NCBI GenBank assembly: GCA_035693615.1
Contig: DASSGH010000003.1
Location: forward strand, 1 to 12,999
Source of the DNA: VAZQ01 sp035693615
Lineage (GTDB): Bacteria > Pseudomonadota > Alphaproteobacteria > Rhizobiales > Xanthobacteraceae
Length of the DNA stretch: 12,999 nucleotides
Direction: 5' to 3'
Part shown: positions 6,424 through 12,999 of the stretch, in pieces
How positions within the stretch are numbered: the first letter of the stretch is position 1
Layout: every line of letters begins with the position of its first letter
The notes under the pieces: model-generated
Databases searched by the model: none
Told to the model about the DNA's origin: nothing
Seen by the model: only the letters and a program-made list of their open reading frames with translations
Program-made: the position numbers and the translations under genes

Positions 6424-8430
6424 ATGAGCGGCCCACGGTACGAGCGCCTCCTTGCGAGCACGGCTCTCGCTTTGATCCTTGCGGCGCCGATCGCCGCGAA
6501 CGCCCAAGAGGCAGGCGCGCCGGCAATGACGGCGGCCCCGGTCGCGCCGGCCGCAAAGACCGAGACTGCGGCAACGCCGGTCGCACCTGCACCGACCGCA
6601 AGTGAAGCCGCAGCGCGGGCGGGTGCGGCTGCGCTCTCGAGGCGCGAGGCTGCGGCACTGCCTGGAGCGCCCGCGGAACCCGCCGAGCCCGCGCTCGCCC
6701 CGAAAGAGGCCGTCTCTCCCGCATCTGCGGCGAGCCCCGGCGTTGCCAGCGAGCAGGCCGCGGCACCGGCGCCCGACCCATTGGCAACGCTCGATCCCGC
6801 CGACCGCGCAGTTGCGGAAAAGATTCGCGATCTTCTCGCCGCCAAGACCGACAAGATTTTCGCGGGAAAGCGCGAGCGCGCGGCAGCGGAATCGTTCTAT
6901 CAGGCTCGCCACCTCGCCCCGCTATGGCTCGACAAAGGCGTCGAGAACGCCCGCGCCCGCGCCGCCATCGCCCGCCTCAAAGGCGCCGACGCTGACGGCC
7001 TCGACCCCAGCGACTACAAAACCCCGACATTTGCCGGCCTCAGCCCGGACGCCCTCGCCGAGGCCGAGCTCAAGCTCACCGAGGCGGTGCTCACCTACGC
7101 CCGCCACCTGCAGGCGGGGCGATTCCCCTATACCCGCGTCAGCCAGAACATCGAGCTGCCGCAGGCGCCGCCCGATCCGGCCGAGGTGCTCGCCAAAGTC
7201 GCCGATGCCGCCGATGCCGCCACGGCGCTCGACCAGTTCAGTCCTCCGCACGAGGGCTACAAAAAGCTCAAGGCCATGCTGGCGCAGATGCGCGGCAAGG
7301 CTACCGGCGGGCCAGAGATTGCCGACGGCCCGCTGCTCAAGCTCAACGCCAAGGCGCCGCTGGAGGATCCGCGCGTTCCGCTGCTACGGGAGAAGCTCGG
7401 ACTCGGCGGCGATGCGTCCGACCTCAAATACGACGCCAAAGTCGCCGAGGCGGTGAAGAAATTCCAACGCGCCAACGAGCTGCCGGTCACCGGCAACCTC
7501 GATTCGCGCACGATCAAGGAGCTCAATGGCCCGCCGCGTGACCGTCAGATCGAGGCCGTGATCTCCAATATGGAGCGCTGGCGCTGGTATCCGCGCGACC
7601 TCGGCGCCGCGCACGTCATCGTCAATCTCCCCGACTTCTCCTTGCGCGTGATCCGCGCCGGCACGGAGGTCTGGAGCACTCGCGTGGTGATCGGCAAGCC
7701 GGACATGTCGACGCCGCTGCTTAGCGAGACGATGAAATACATCACCATCAATCCGACCTGGAACGTGCCGCCGTCGATCGTGCGCAACGAATATCTGCCG
7801 GCGCTCCAACAAGATCCGACGGTGCTAGAGCGGATGGGCCTGAGACTCGTCTATAATCGCGACGGCAGCGTGCACATCTTTCAGCCGCCGGGCGAAGCCA
7901 ATGCGCTCGGCCGCATCCGATTCAACTTCCCCAATCGTTTCCTGGTCTATCAGCATGACACGCCGGACAAGCAGTTGTTCGCACACGATGTGCGCGCGTA
8001 CAGCCACGGCTGCATGCGGGTGCAGGATCCGGCCAAATACGCGGAAGTTCTGCTCAACATCGCCCGTCCGAGCGAGAACTGGACGGCGGAGCGGGTCAAG
8101 CGGATGTTCGGCACAGGCGAGCAGGACATTCAATTGCCGGCGCCGATTTGGGTGCTGCTGACATATCAGAATGCGTTCGTCGACGACGCCGGCAATTTGC
8201 AAATCCGCCGCGACATCTACAACGTCGACAGCCGCACGCTCGCCGCAATCAAGACCGAGCGCGGCGCCGTCGAACCGCCGCAGGAGCGCAAGCGCGAGGA
8301 AGAGGTTGCGACGACGAGTCAACGCCGTCCGGCCGCGCAGCCGCGCACCGTTTCGTTCTTCGAGGCGCTTTTCGGCTTCGGCCGCCCGGCGCCAGGAAGG
8401 CCCGTACCGCCGCGCCGCGTCACGCGCTGA
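6424..8430 (+). CDS. Secreted L,D-transpeptidase (YcbB-like, with scaffold, peptidoglycan-binding and YkuD domains)
   Basis: This 668-residue periplasmic enzyme would make 3-3 cross-links in peptidoglycan or attach proteins to it. Residues 1-28 form a signal peptide with cleavage likely after AANA. Residues 29-120 are Ala/Pro-rich linker. Residues about 125-290 resemble the LDT scaffold domain (FYQARHLAPLWLD; LTYARHLQAGRFPY). Residues about 312-368 are a PG_binding_1 domain (VAEAVKKFQRANELPVTGNLDSRT is its core, at 340-363). Residues about 395-580 are the YkuD catalytic domain, with H511 and the active-site SHGCMRV (C530 nucleophile). A basic, Pro-rich tail ends the protein. Length and domain order match the large YcbB/LdtD type. 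It is divergent from pepF and lies 251 bases before the DUF882 gene on the same strand, another envelope protein. A GC hairpin follows its stop, so the two may have separate transcripts. Class is sure; which cross-link it makes is inferred. Confidence 0.95.
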   Translation: MSGPRYERLLASTALALILAAPIAANAQEAGAPAMTAAPVAPAAKTETAATPVAPAPTASEAAARAGAAALSRREAAALPGAPAEPAEPALAPKEAVSPASAASPGVASEQAAAPAPDPLATLDPADRAVAEKIRDLLAAKTDKIFAGKRERAAAESFYQARHLAPLWLDKGVENARARAAIARLKGADADGLDPSDYKTPTFAGLSPDALAEAELKLTEAVLTYARHLQAGRFPYTRVSQNIELPQAPPDPAEVLAKVADAADAATALDQFSPPHEGYKKLKAMLAQMRGKATGGPEIADGPLLKLNAKAPLEDPRVPLLREKLGLGGDASDLKYDAKVAEAVKKFQRANELPVTGNLDSRTIKELNGPPRDRQIEAVISNMERWRWYPRDLGAAHVIVNLPDFSLRVIRAGTEVWSTRVVIGKPDMSTPLLSETMKYITINPTWNVPPSIVRNEYLPALQQDPTVLERMGLRLVYNRDGSVHIFQPPGEANALGRIRFNFPNRFLVYQHDTPDKQLFAHDVRAYSHGCMRVQDPAKYAEVLLNIARPSENWTAERVKRMFGTGEQDIQLPAPIWVLLTYQNAFVDDAGNLQIRRDIYNVDSRTLAAIKTERGAVEPPQERKREEEVATTSQRRPAAQPRTVSFFEALFGFGRPAPGRPVPPRRVTR

Positions 8431-8448
8431 TCAAGCTCGTCGTGTTTG

Positions 8449-8472
8449 CGGCGCGGAATTCATCCCGCGCCG
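8449..8472 (+). terminator. GC hairpin after the L,D-transpeptidase gene
   Basis: Perfect eight-base arms CGGCGCGG and CCGCGCCG enclose an eight-base loop, 18 bases after the stop codon. No T-run follows, so it is a weak intrinsic terminator or an RNA 3'-end stabiliser. A second small hairpin (GTCGG/CCGAC, 8472-8488) overlaps its end. Confidence 0.45.
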
Positions 8473-8569
8473 TCGGGGTCACGCCGACAAGGTTAATCGC
8501 GGCAAGTTTTTGCCATAGTCACCTGCCACGCTTGCCCTTATCGGGGGGGACGGGTGCGCTAACCGCGCG

Positions 8570-8584
8570 TTAACCCATCCCTAA
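8570..8584. promoter_or_regulatory. CtrA-like box TTAA-N7-CTAA upstream of the DUF882 gene
   Basis: TTAACC at 8570-8575 and CTAA at 8581-8584 fit the alphaproteobacterial CtrA consensus TTAA-N7-TTAA with one mismatch. The left half is also the right arm of an inverted repeat TAAC-CGCGC-GTTA (8560-8572). The box ends 97 bases before the DUF882 start, a normal promoter distance. CtrA controls cell-cycle and envelope genes, which suits the gene, but the match is by eye only. Confidence 0.4.
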
Positions 8585-8681
8585 TGAATAGTGCGTCAGC
8601 CGTCCGCGTTGCGGTGATTAGCCGCTACGTGCAACGGAGCTTATCGCCCGCGGCGCTTGCCGCGGAGCGGGCGCTGGCGTC

Positions 8682-10331
8682 ATGAAGGGTTGGCACGTGA
8701 CGGTCAAAGTCGCGCCGAGGAATCGATTGTCATTGCACTGCGCCCGGGCGGCCTATTGCTGCAGCATCGCCGCGCTTCTCGTCTTTTGCGGAAGCAATAA
8801 CCTGCAGAACGCAATCGCCCAGGGCGAGACGCGGACGATTTCCCTTCACCACATTCACACCGACGAGGAACTGACCGTCACTTACAAGGTGAACGGCCGG
8901 TATGACGAAGAGGCGCTCAGGAAAATCAACAATCTGCTGCGTGACTGGCGCGAATCGAAATCGACCGCGATGGACCCGCATCTGATCGACCTGTTGTGGG
9001 AGGTCTACCGCGAGGTCGGCGCCAAGGAACCGATCTGGATCGTCTGCGGATACCGCTCGCCCGAAACCAACTCCATGCTGCGCCGGCGTTCGAGCGGAGT
9101 CGCTCAGTTCAGCCAGCACATGCTGGGGAAGGCGATCGACTTTTACATCCCGGGCGTGCCGCTCGAACAATTGCGCGAAGCCGGCCTGCGGGCGCAGCGC
9201 GGCGGCGTCGGCTTCTATCCCACCTCGGGCTCTCCCTTCGTGCATATGGACACCGGCAGTGTGCGCCATTGGCCGCGCATGCCGGAGCCGCAGCTCGCGA
9301 GCGTGTTGGCGAAGGGACAGCTCAACAGCCAGTCGGCCTCGGATACGAACCAGCGCAGTCGCATGCCCGGCTTGCTCGCCAGACTGTTCGGCAGCAAGGG
9401 CCAGGCGGAGGATAGCGTTGCCGCGCCGGGCAATACGGTTGCGACGCCGCGCAAACCGGCCGAGAAGCCGCCTGCGCTCGCCGGCGCGGCCGAATCGCCT
9501 AGCGAGAAAGTTGCGTTGGTGCCGGTCCCGCCGGCCAAACCTGCCAAGCCAATCGAGCAAGCGGCATTGGCCAAGCCGGCGCAGAGCGGCCAGGTCACCG
9601 CGTCCGCGATCTCGGCCGTTTACGAGCTCGCGTCCGCGACATCGAAGTCTGTGGGTGCACTGCGGCCGGCAAGCCTCATCGCGCGGGCGAGCATCTCGGC
9701 GCCGAGCATCCCCGCAAACGAGATTATCAATGAACGCGGCTATTGGCAGGGGCTGCCGAGCGCCGAGGCGACGGATACGCCGCAAGCCGGCGCGGCGGCG
9801 CCACCTCCGGCTCCAGCGGCGCGGCGGGCCATCGCCAGCGCTGCCGCGGCGCCGTGGCCGTTAGCGGACCGCAGCGAGAGGGATGCGATTCCAAGTGCGC
9901 TCGCCTACGCGGCGCAGCCTACACCAATTGCCGATGCCCGCGCGCTGTCGATAGGTTCGGCAACGGCGCGAGCTGCGCCCGCCGCCGCGGAGACCACCAT
10001 CGCCGTCAAGCGCAGCGAGGATGCTCCCCCCATTGCGTCGTCCAGAGCCAAGGCTGTGAGCGTGGTGCGGGTCGGCGATCAGTTCAACGATCCTTGGGTA
10101 CGAGCCATGATCGTGAGCCCGAGCGCCCAGAACTTCATGAAAACGACCGTGTACGGAATGCCGGATTTCCGCGCTCTCGGTCCGTACCTGCATAAGCCGG
10201 CATCCACCATGATGGCGACGTTCTCCGAGGATCCGCATCGCGGCATGATGACCGAGACGTTCAGCGGCAGCGCCGTGGGCTTCACGCGGACGGTGACGTT
10301 TGCTCCGCCGCGTACGGCATCGTTGCGATAA
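8682..10331 (+). CDS. DUF882 (YcbK-like, M15_2) secreted peptidase-like protein with long C-terminal extension
   Basis: This 549-residue protein carries an N-terminal DUF882/peptidase M15-like domain related to YcbK and D,D-carboxypeptidases acting on peptidoglycan peptides. A hydrophobic segment (about 22-46, ending NAIAQ) is the signal peptide. The domain spans about 52-200. Putative zinc ligands are H146 and D153 in SQHMLGKAIDF and H188 in FVHMDTG; CGYRSPETN (122-130) is also family-typical. Residues about 205-460 are Ala/Pro-rich, low-complexity linker. Residues about 463-549 form a distinct block (VGDQFNDPWVRAMIVSPS to the end) that I do not recognise as a named domain. YcbK-type proteins are about 180 residues, so the extension is large. 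The ATG at 8682 is used; the GTG at 8697 is an alternative, as the ribosome site is poor. It follows the L,D-transpeptidase and has a possible CtrA box upstream. Confidence 0.9.
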   Translation: MKGWHVTVKVAPRNRLSLHCARAAYCCSIAALLVFCGSNNLQNAIAQGETRTISLHHIHTDEELTVTYKVNGRYDEEALRKINNLLRDWRESKSTAMDPHLIDLLWEVYREVGAKEPIWIVCGYRSPETNSMLRRRSSGVAQFSQHMLGKAIDFYIPGVPLEQLREAGLRAQRGGVGFYPTSGSPFVHMDTGSVRHWPRMPEPQLASVLAKGQLNSQSASDTNQRSRMPGLLARLFGSKGQAEDSVAAPGNTVATPRKPAEKPPALAGAAESPSEKVALVPVPPAKPAKPIEQAALAKPAQSGQVTASAISAVYELASATSKSVGALRPASLIARASISAPSIPANEIINERGYWQGLPSAEATDTPQAGAAAPPPAPAARRAIASAAAAPWPLADRSERDAIPSALAYAAQPTPIADARALSIGSATARAAPAAAETTIAVKRSEDAPPIASSRAKAVSVVRVGDQFNDPWVRAMIVSPSAQNFMKTTVYGMPDFRALGPYLHKPASTMMATFSEDPHRGMMTETFSGSAVGFTRTVTFAPPRTASLR

Positions 10332-10369
10332 TTCTGCTTCCCATCACCGGGGGGATCGGTGGGGCGTGG

Positions 10370-10401
10370 CGCCGCGAGTCGGGGAAACCCGGCTTGCGGC
10401 G
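10370..10401 (+). terminator. Long hairpin with GAAA loop after the DUF882 gene
   Basis: Arms of 14 bases (10370-10383 and 10388-10401) pair fully when read as plus-strand RNA, using two G-U pairs, and are closed by a GAAA tetraloop. On the minus strand the same two positions become A-C mismatches, so the structure favours the DUF882 transcript over the convergent gapR transcript. It begins 39 bases after the DUF882 stop. There is no T-run. The rest of the 109-base gap shows nothing else clear. Confidence 0.55.
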
Positions 10402-10440
10402 AACCACTTCGGGGAGGACAGTCCGGCGTTGCTCGCCTGC

Positions 10441-10710
10441 TTAGTTCAGCATGCCGAGCGCGTGCATGTAGGTCTCAAGAATAGCTTCCTGCTCGCGCCG
10501 TTCGTCGGCATCCTGCTTGCGCAGCCGCACGATGGCGCGCAGCGCCTTGATGTCGAAGCCGTTGGCCTTGGCCTCGGCATAGACGTCGCGAATATCGTCT
10601 CCGATCGCTTTTTTCTCTTCCTCCAGCTTTTCGACGCGCTCGACGAAAGCCTTCAGGTGATCCTTTGCAAAACGAACGGCCGGCCCTTCCGCAGCGGCGG
10701 CAGTGCTCAT
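10441..10710 (-). CDS. gapR: GapR, DUF2312 (UPF0335) nucleoid-associated DNA-binding protein
   Basis: This 89-residue protein matches the DUF2312 family throughout. In Caulobacter, GapR binds overtwisted, A+T-rich DNA ahead of replication and transcription forks and stimulates topoisomerases. The sequence shows an N-terminal long coiled helix (about 12-48, FAKDHLKAFVERVEKLEEEKK), then the family signature DIRDVYAEAKANGFDIKALR (39-58) and RLRKQDADERREQEAILETY (62-81). Length is as usual. Two overlapping GGAGG sites lie five and eight bases before the ATG, suggesting strong translation, as expected for an abundant chromosome protein. It lies 104 bases downstream of the DUF1244 gene on the same strand and is convergent with the DUF882 gene. 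Confidence 0.96.
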   Translation of the reverse strand: MSTAAAAEGPAVRFAKDHLKAFVERVEKLEEEKKAIGDDIRDVYAEAKANGFDIKALRAIVRLRKQDADERREQEAILETYMHALGMLN

Positions 10711-10742
10711 GGAACCCTCCTCCTCTGACCCGATGCGCGCAA

Positions 10743-10772
10743 AGCTTTCTGAAGCGCGAGCGCTCAGGTCAA
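10743..10772 (-). promoter_or_regulatory. Weak candidate promoter for gapR
   Basis: On the minus strand, TTGACC (10772-10767) could be a -35 element. The hexamer 18 bases on reads AAAGCT, a poor -10. The place, about 60 bases before the gapR start within the 104-base gap, is right for a gapR-specific promoter, but the -10 match is weak. Confidence 0.2.
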
Positions 10773-10814
10773 GACGCGAGGAGGGTCATCCCCGGAGTAC
10801 ACAGGGGGAGAAAT

Positions 10815-11117
10815 TTAGTGCTTGTGACCGGCCTTCTCGAACGCGGCCTGCTGGTCCTGGGAAGCTTCTTTCTGATATTTCGCCTTCCACTCCGCGAAAG
10901 GCATCCCGTAGATCTGCTCGCGGCTCTCGTCCTTGGACATCGGCACCCCGCGCGCGTCGGCGGCATCCTTTATCCAGTTCGACAAGCAGTTGCGGCAGAA
11001 GCCGGCAAGATTCATCAAATCGATATTCTGGACGTCCGTGCGCGCGCGCAAATGCTCGAGCAGGCGCCGGAACGCGGCGGCCTCGAGTTCGGTTCGGGTC
11101 TTGTCGTCGAGCGCCAT
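10815..11117 (-). CDS. DUF1244 family protein with a CxxC motif
   Basis: This 100-residue protein matches the uncharacterised DUF1244 family along its length. The family core is TRTELEAAAFRRLLEHL (7-23), RTDVQNIDLMNLAGFCRNCL (26-45) and MSKDESREQIYGMPFAEWKA (60-79). C41 and C44 form a CxxC that could bind metal or be redox-active; no second Cys pair exists in the chain. A short Gln/His tail (GHKH) ends it. There is no signal peptide or membrane helix, so it is probably cytosolic. AAGGAA about eight bases before the ATG serves as ribosome site. It precedes gapR on the same strand and is divergent from the glycerate kinase gene. Function is unknown. Confidence 0.93.
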   Translation of the reverse strand: MALDDKTRTELEAAAFRRLLEHLRARTDVQNIDLMNLAGFCRNCLSNWIKDAADARGVPMSKDESREQIYGMPFAEWKAKYQKEASQDQQAAFEKAGHKH

Positions 11118-11183
11118 GGCTACCGTTCCTTCCCTTGGCGGCAGAGGCTTGGGACCTCGCTGCCATTACAATAGTGACGCACC

Positions 11184-11204
11184 GGGGCGCTTTCCAGCGC
11201 GCCC
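11184..11204. other. Hairpin in the divergent DUF1244/glycerate kinase gap
   Basis: GGGGCGCT and AGCGC-CCC pair over eight bases around a TTCC loop with one bulged G. It sits in the 222-base gap that must hold both promoters. TACAAT at 11167-11172 resembles a -10 box, but I see no -35 box at a suitable distance. Nothing else is clear here. Confidence 0.2.
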
Positions 11205-11327
11205 TGCGACGGACCACCGCACAATTGATGCTGATTGCGCTCTCTGTTCCGCTATTTTCCTCCATGAGGACGAACCAACTGCGCCGCGGATGACGCGAGA
11301 TGTGCTCAAGCTTCCGCCGCGCCGCCT

Positions 11328-11331
11328 GAGG
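11328..11331 (+). promoter_or_regulatory. GAGG ribosome binding site that supports a TTG start
   Basis: GAGG lies eight bases before the TTG at 11340. A TGA in the same frame at 11334-11336 closes the frame upstream, so only this TTG gives the full family N-terminus; the next in-frame start would be a GTG about 16 codons in. Confidence 0.6.
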
Positions 11332-11339
11332 CGTGAGCC

Positions 11340-12629
11340 TTGACCGAATCGCCGCGCGCCTTCCTCGAGGGGCTATTCCGTATCGCGGTGGCTACAGCGC
11401 ACCCCGAGGGCTGCTTGCGGCCGCATTTGCCGGCGCCTCCCTCCGGACGGCTGCTGATCCTGGCCGCCGGCAAGGCCGCCGGTTCCATGGCCGAAGTCGC
11501 CGAGCATCATTACCTCGATGAGCTTGGTGTCCCGGCAAGCCGCCTCGCCGGTCTCGCAGTGACCCGCGGCGGCTACGGTCGCGCGACCCGCGTCGTGCGC
11601 GTAGTCGAGGCCGGACACCCGCTGCCCGACGCCGCCGGCCTTGCCGCCACCGCCGAGACGCTGGCGTTGGCCGATTCCGCAGGGCGCGAAGATCTGGTGC
11701 TGGTGCTCATTTCGGGCGGCGCCTCGGCAAACTGGATTGCACCCGGCGCCGGCATTTCGCTCGCCGAGAAGCAGGCGGTCACCCGGGTGCTGCTTGCTTG
11801 CGGCGCCTCGATCGTCGATATCAACACCGTTCGCAAGCATCTCTCGCGCATCAAGGGCGGACGGCTTGCGCAGCGCGCGCATCCGGCGCCGCTTGTCGCG
11901 CTGGGCATCTCCGACGTTCCCGGAGATGATCCGGCGGTGATCGGCTCCGGCCCCACGGTGCCGGATCGAACCACGCTCGCCGACGCCCGCGCCGTCGTGG
12001 CGCGTTATCGACTTGCGGTTCCGCCATCCGTCACGCAGGCGCTCGCCGATCCCGCAAACGAGACGCCGAAGCCGGGCGATCCGGTCTTCGCTGCCACCTC
12101 CTTCGCGCTGGCAACCCGACCCGCCGACGTGTTCCGCGCCGTGCAAGAGGCGGTGCGCGCGGTGGGATACGAACCCATCCTTTTGGGCACTGCAGTCGAG
12201 GGCGAGGCACGCGACGTCGCCGCCGCGCAGGCACGACTTGCCCGCGATCTCAAGGCGCAGAGACGGCGCGCGGTGATCCTGTCCGGCGGCGAGCTCACCG
12301 TCACGTTGCGCGGCAAAGGCCGTGGCGGCCCCAACCAGGAGTACGCGCTGGCGCTGGCGGCTGCGCTCGCGGGAACCGCGGGCATCGCGGCGATCGCCGC
12401 CGACACCGACGGGACCGATGGCGGCAGCGGTCAGCCGGACGATCCGGCGGGCGCGTTCATCGATGCGACCACCCTCGCGCGGGCGGCCCGTCTCGGCCTC
12501 GATCCGGCCGCGTTTCTAAATGACAATAATTCGACGGAATTCTTTGAGAAAGTTGGCGATCTGCTGACGCCGGGACCGACGTTGACCAACGTGAACGACT
12601 TCCGGGCGATCCTCGTTGACAGTCCGTAA
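11340..12629 (+). CDS. Glycerate 2-kinase (DUF4147 plus MOFRL domain; GckA/TtuD type)
   Basis: This 429-residue protein would phosphorylate D-glycerate to 2-phosphoglycerate with ATP, feeding glyoxylate, tartrate or serine-cycle carbon into lower glycolysis. The DUF4147 domain (about 5-240) shows LAAGKAAGSM (41-50, putative substrate-binding Lys K45), GHPLPD (92-97), LISGGASANW (123-132), TVRKHLSRIKGGRLA (163-177) and SDVPGDDPAVIGSGPTVPD (191-209). The C-terminal MOFRL domain (about 310-425) shows LSGGELTVTLRGKGRGGPNQEY (314-335) and DTDGTDG (355-361). Length matches the family. The usual SGGGSALL reads SGGASANW here. Translation starts at TTG with a GAGG site. It is divergent from the DUF1244 gene and lies upstream of a DUF1036 gene. 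Confidence 0.95.
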   Translation: MTESPRAFLEGLFRIAVATAHPEGCLRPHLPAPPSGRLLILAAGKAAGSMAEVAEHHYLDELGVPASRLAGLAVTRGGYGRATRVVRVVEAGHPLPDAAGLAATAETLALADSAGREDLVLVLISGGASANWIAPGAGISLAEKQAVTRVLLACGASIVDINTVRKHLSRIKGGRLAQRAHPAPLVALGISDVPGDDPAVIGSGPTVPDRTTLADARAVVARYRLAVPPSVTQALADPANETPKPGDPVFAATSFALATRPADVFRAVQEAVRAVGYEPILLGTAVEGEARDVAAAQARLARDLKAQRRRAVILSGGELTVTLRGKGRGGPNQEYALALAAALAGTAGIAAIAADTDGTDGGSGQPDDPAGAFIDATTLARAARLGLDPAAFLNDNNSTEFFEKVGDLLTPGPTLTNVNDFRAILVDSP

Positions 12630-12718
12630 GTGTTCACGCGATATCGATGCCGGGGCTGTCGGGCGTAACGAGTGCGCGCGGTATGACATACCGATACGGC
12701 AGAACTCCATTTCGGCGC

Positions 12719-12999
12719 ATGTTCCGCGGTCGGGCGATCGCCCGCGTGCTCGCCGGCGGGGCGTTGAGCGTGGCGGCATTCGCCTGCGCTGCCGGGCAAG
12801 CCAAAGCCGACTTCCGTCTCTGCAACAACACCGGCAACCGCGTGGGGATTGCGGTCGGCTACAAGGAAAACGAGGGCTGGACCACCGAGGGCTGGTGGAA
12901 CATTTCTGCCCGCAGCTGCGAGACCGTGCTGCGAGGCGCGCTCGTCGCCCGGTTCTACTACATTTACGCCGTGGACTATGACCGCGGCGGCGAATGGTC
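12719..12999 (+). CDS. DUF1036 family secreted protein, cut by the window end
   Basis: The frame is open to the last base, so this is the N-terminal 93 residues or so of a longer gene. Residues 1-30 (MFRGRAIARVL, a hydrophobic stretch, then GQAKA) look like a signal peptide. After it comes the DUF1036 signature: ADFRLCNNTGNRVGIAVGY, then EGWTTEGWWNI, SCETVL and FYYIYAVDYDRGGEW. The function of DUF1036 is unknown; these are small exported or membrane-associated proteins with conserved Cys and Trp. An in-frame ATG at 12683 would add 12 basic residues; neither start has a good ribosome site, and 12719 gives the more compact signal peptide. It follows the glycerate kinase stop by 89 bases and may share its transcript. 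Confidence 0.85.
   Translation, partial: MFRGRAIARVLAGGALSVAAFACAAGQAKADFRLCNNTGNRVGIAVGYKENEGWTTEGWWNISARSCETVLRGALVARFYYIYAVDYDRGGEW

Noticed and set aside
5980..6912. N-terminal extension of pepF by over 300 residues
   Set aside because: It would overlap the transpeptidase gene, is Arg/Cys-rich and unlike any PepF N-terminus.
8730..9785. Minus-strand open frame of 351 codons over the DUF882 gene
   Set aside because: Arg-rich, no recognisable domain, and fully overlaps a recognised gene.
1..12999. CRISPR, insertion sequence, phage or defence island
   Set aside because: No spaced repeats, transposase, integrase, nuclease or toxin-antitoxin pair was seen; the genes are of housekeeping or envelope type.

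Overview
The window looks like an ordinary chromosomal segment of a GC-rich alphaproteobacterium, most likely of the order Hyphomicrobiales (Rhizobiales). The evidence is the gene content: a GapR/DUF2312 nucleoid protein, a DUF1244 protein, a DUF1036 protein, a DUF882 (YcbK-like) periplasmic protein, a large L,D-transpeptidase and a MOFRL-type glycerate 2-kinase. GC is high (about 70% in sampled lines of the transpeptidase gene). One gene, the membrane patatin, is visibly more A+T-rich. No tRNA, rRNA, CRISPR array, insertion sequence or phage gene was recognised.

Layout. Left part (38-5979) is three genes, all on the minus strand. In transcription order they are oligoendopeptidase F (pepF), a patatin-like phospholipase interrupted by about six membrane helices, and an ABC1/UbiB (AarF)-family atypical kinase. 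The gaps of 133 and 94 bases hold a 13-base palindrome upstream of the patatin and a tandem 20-base repeat upstream of the kinase. A 444-base divergent gap (5980-6423) separates pepF from the middle part.

Middle part (6424-10331, plus strand) holds two secreted envelope enzymes: a 668-residue L,D-transpeptidase (scaffold, peptidoglycan-binding and YkuD domains, HGC catalytic motif) and a 549-residue DUF882/M15-like zinc protein with a long Ala/Pro-rich linker and a separate C-terminal block. A GC hairpin follows the first gene, a CtrA-like box lies before the second, and a long GAAA-capped hairpin follows the second. Together they would act on peptidoglycan cross-links and peptides in the periplasm.

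Right part (10441-12999) has gapR and a DUF1244 gene on the minus strand. Divergent from them are a glycerate 2-kinase with a TTG start and a DUF1036 gene that runs off the window. From memory of related genomes, a pyruvate kinase gene may lie just beyond the right edge; this is untested here.

I found no convincing undescribed multi-gene defence or mobile system. The best leads are the split patatin/membrane architecture next to an ABC1 kinase with a KVAQ variant motif, the C-terminal block of the DUF882 protein, and several small palindromes or repeats at sensible regulatory positions.
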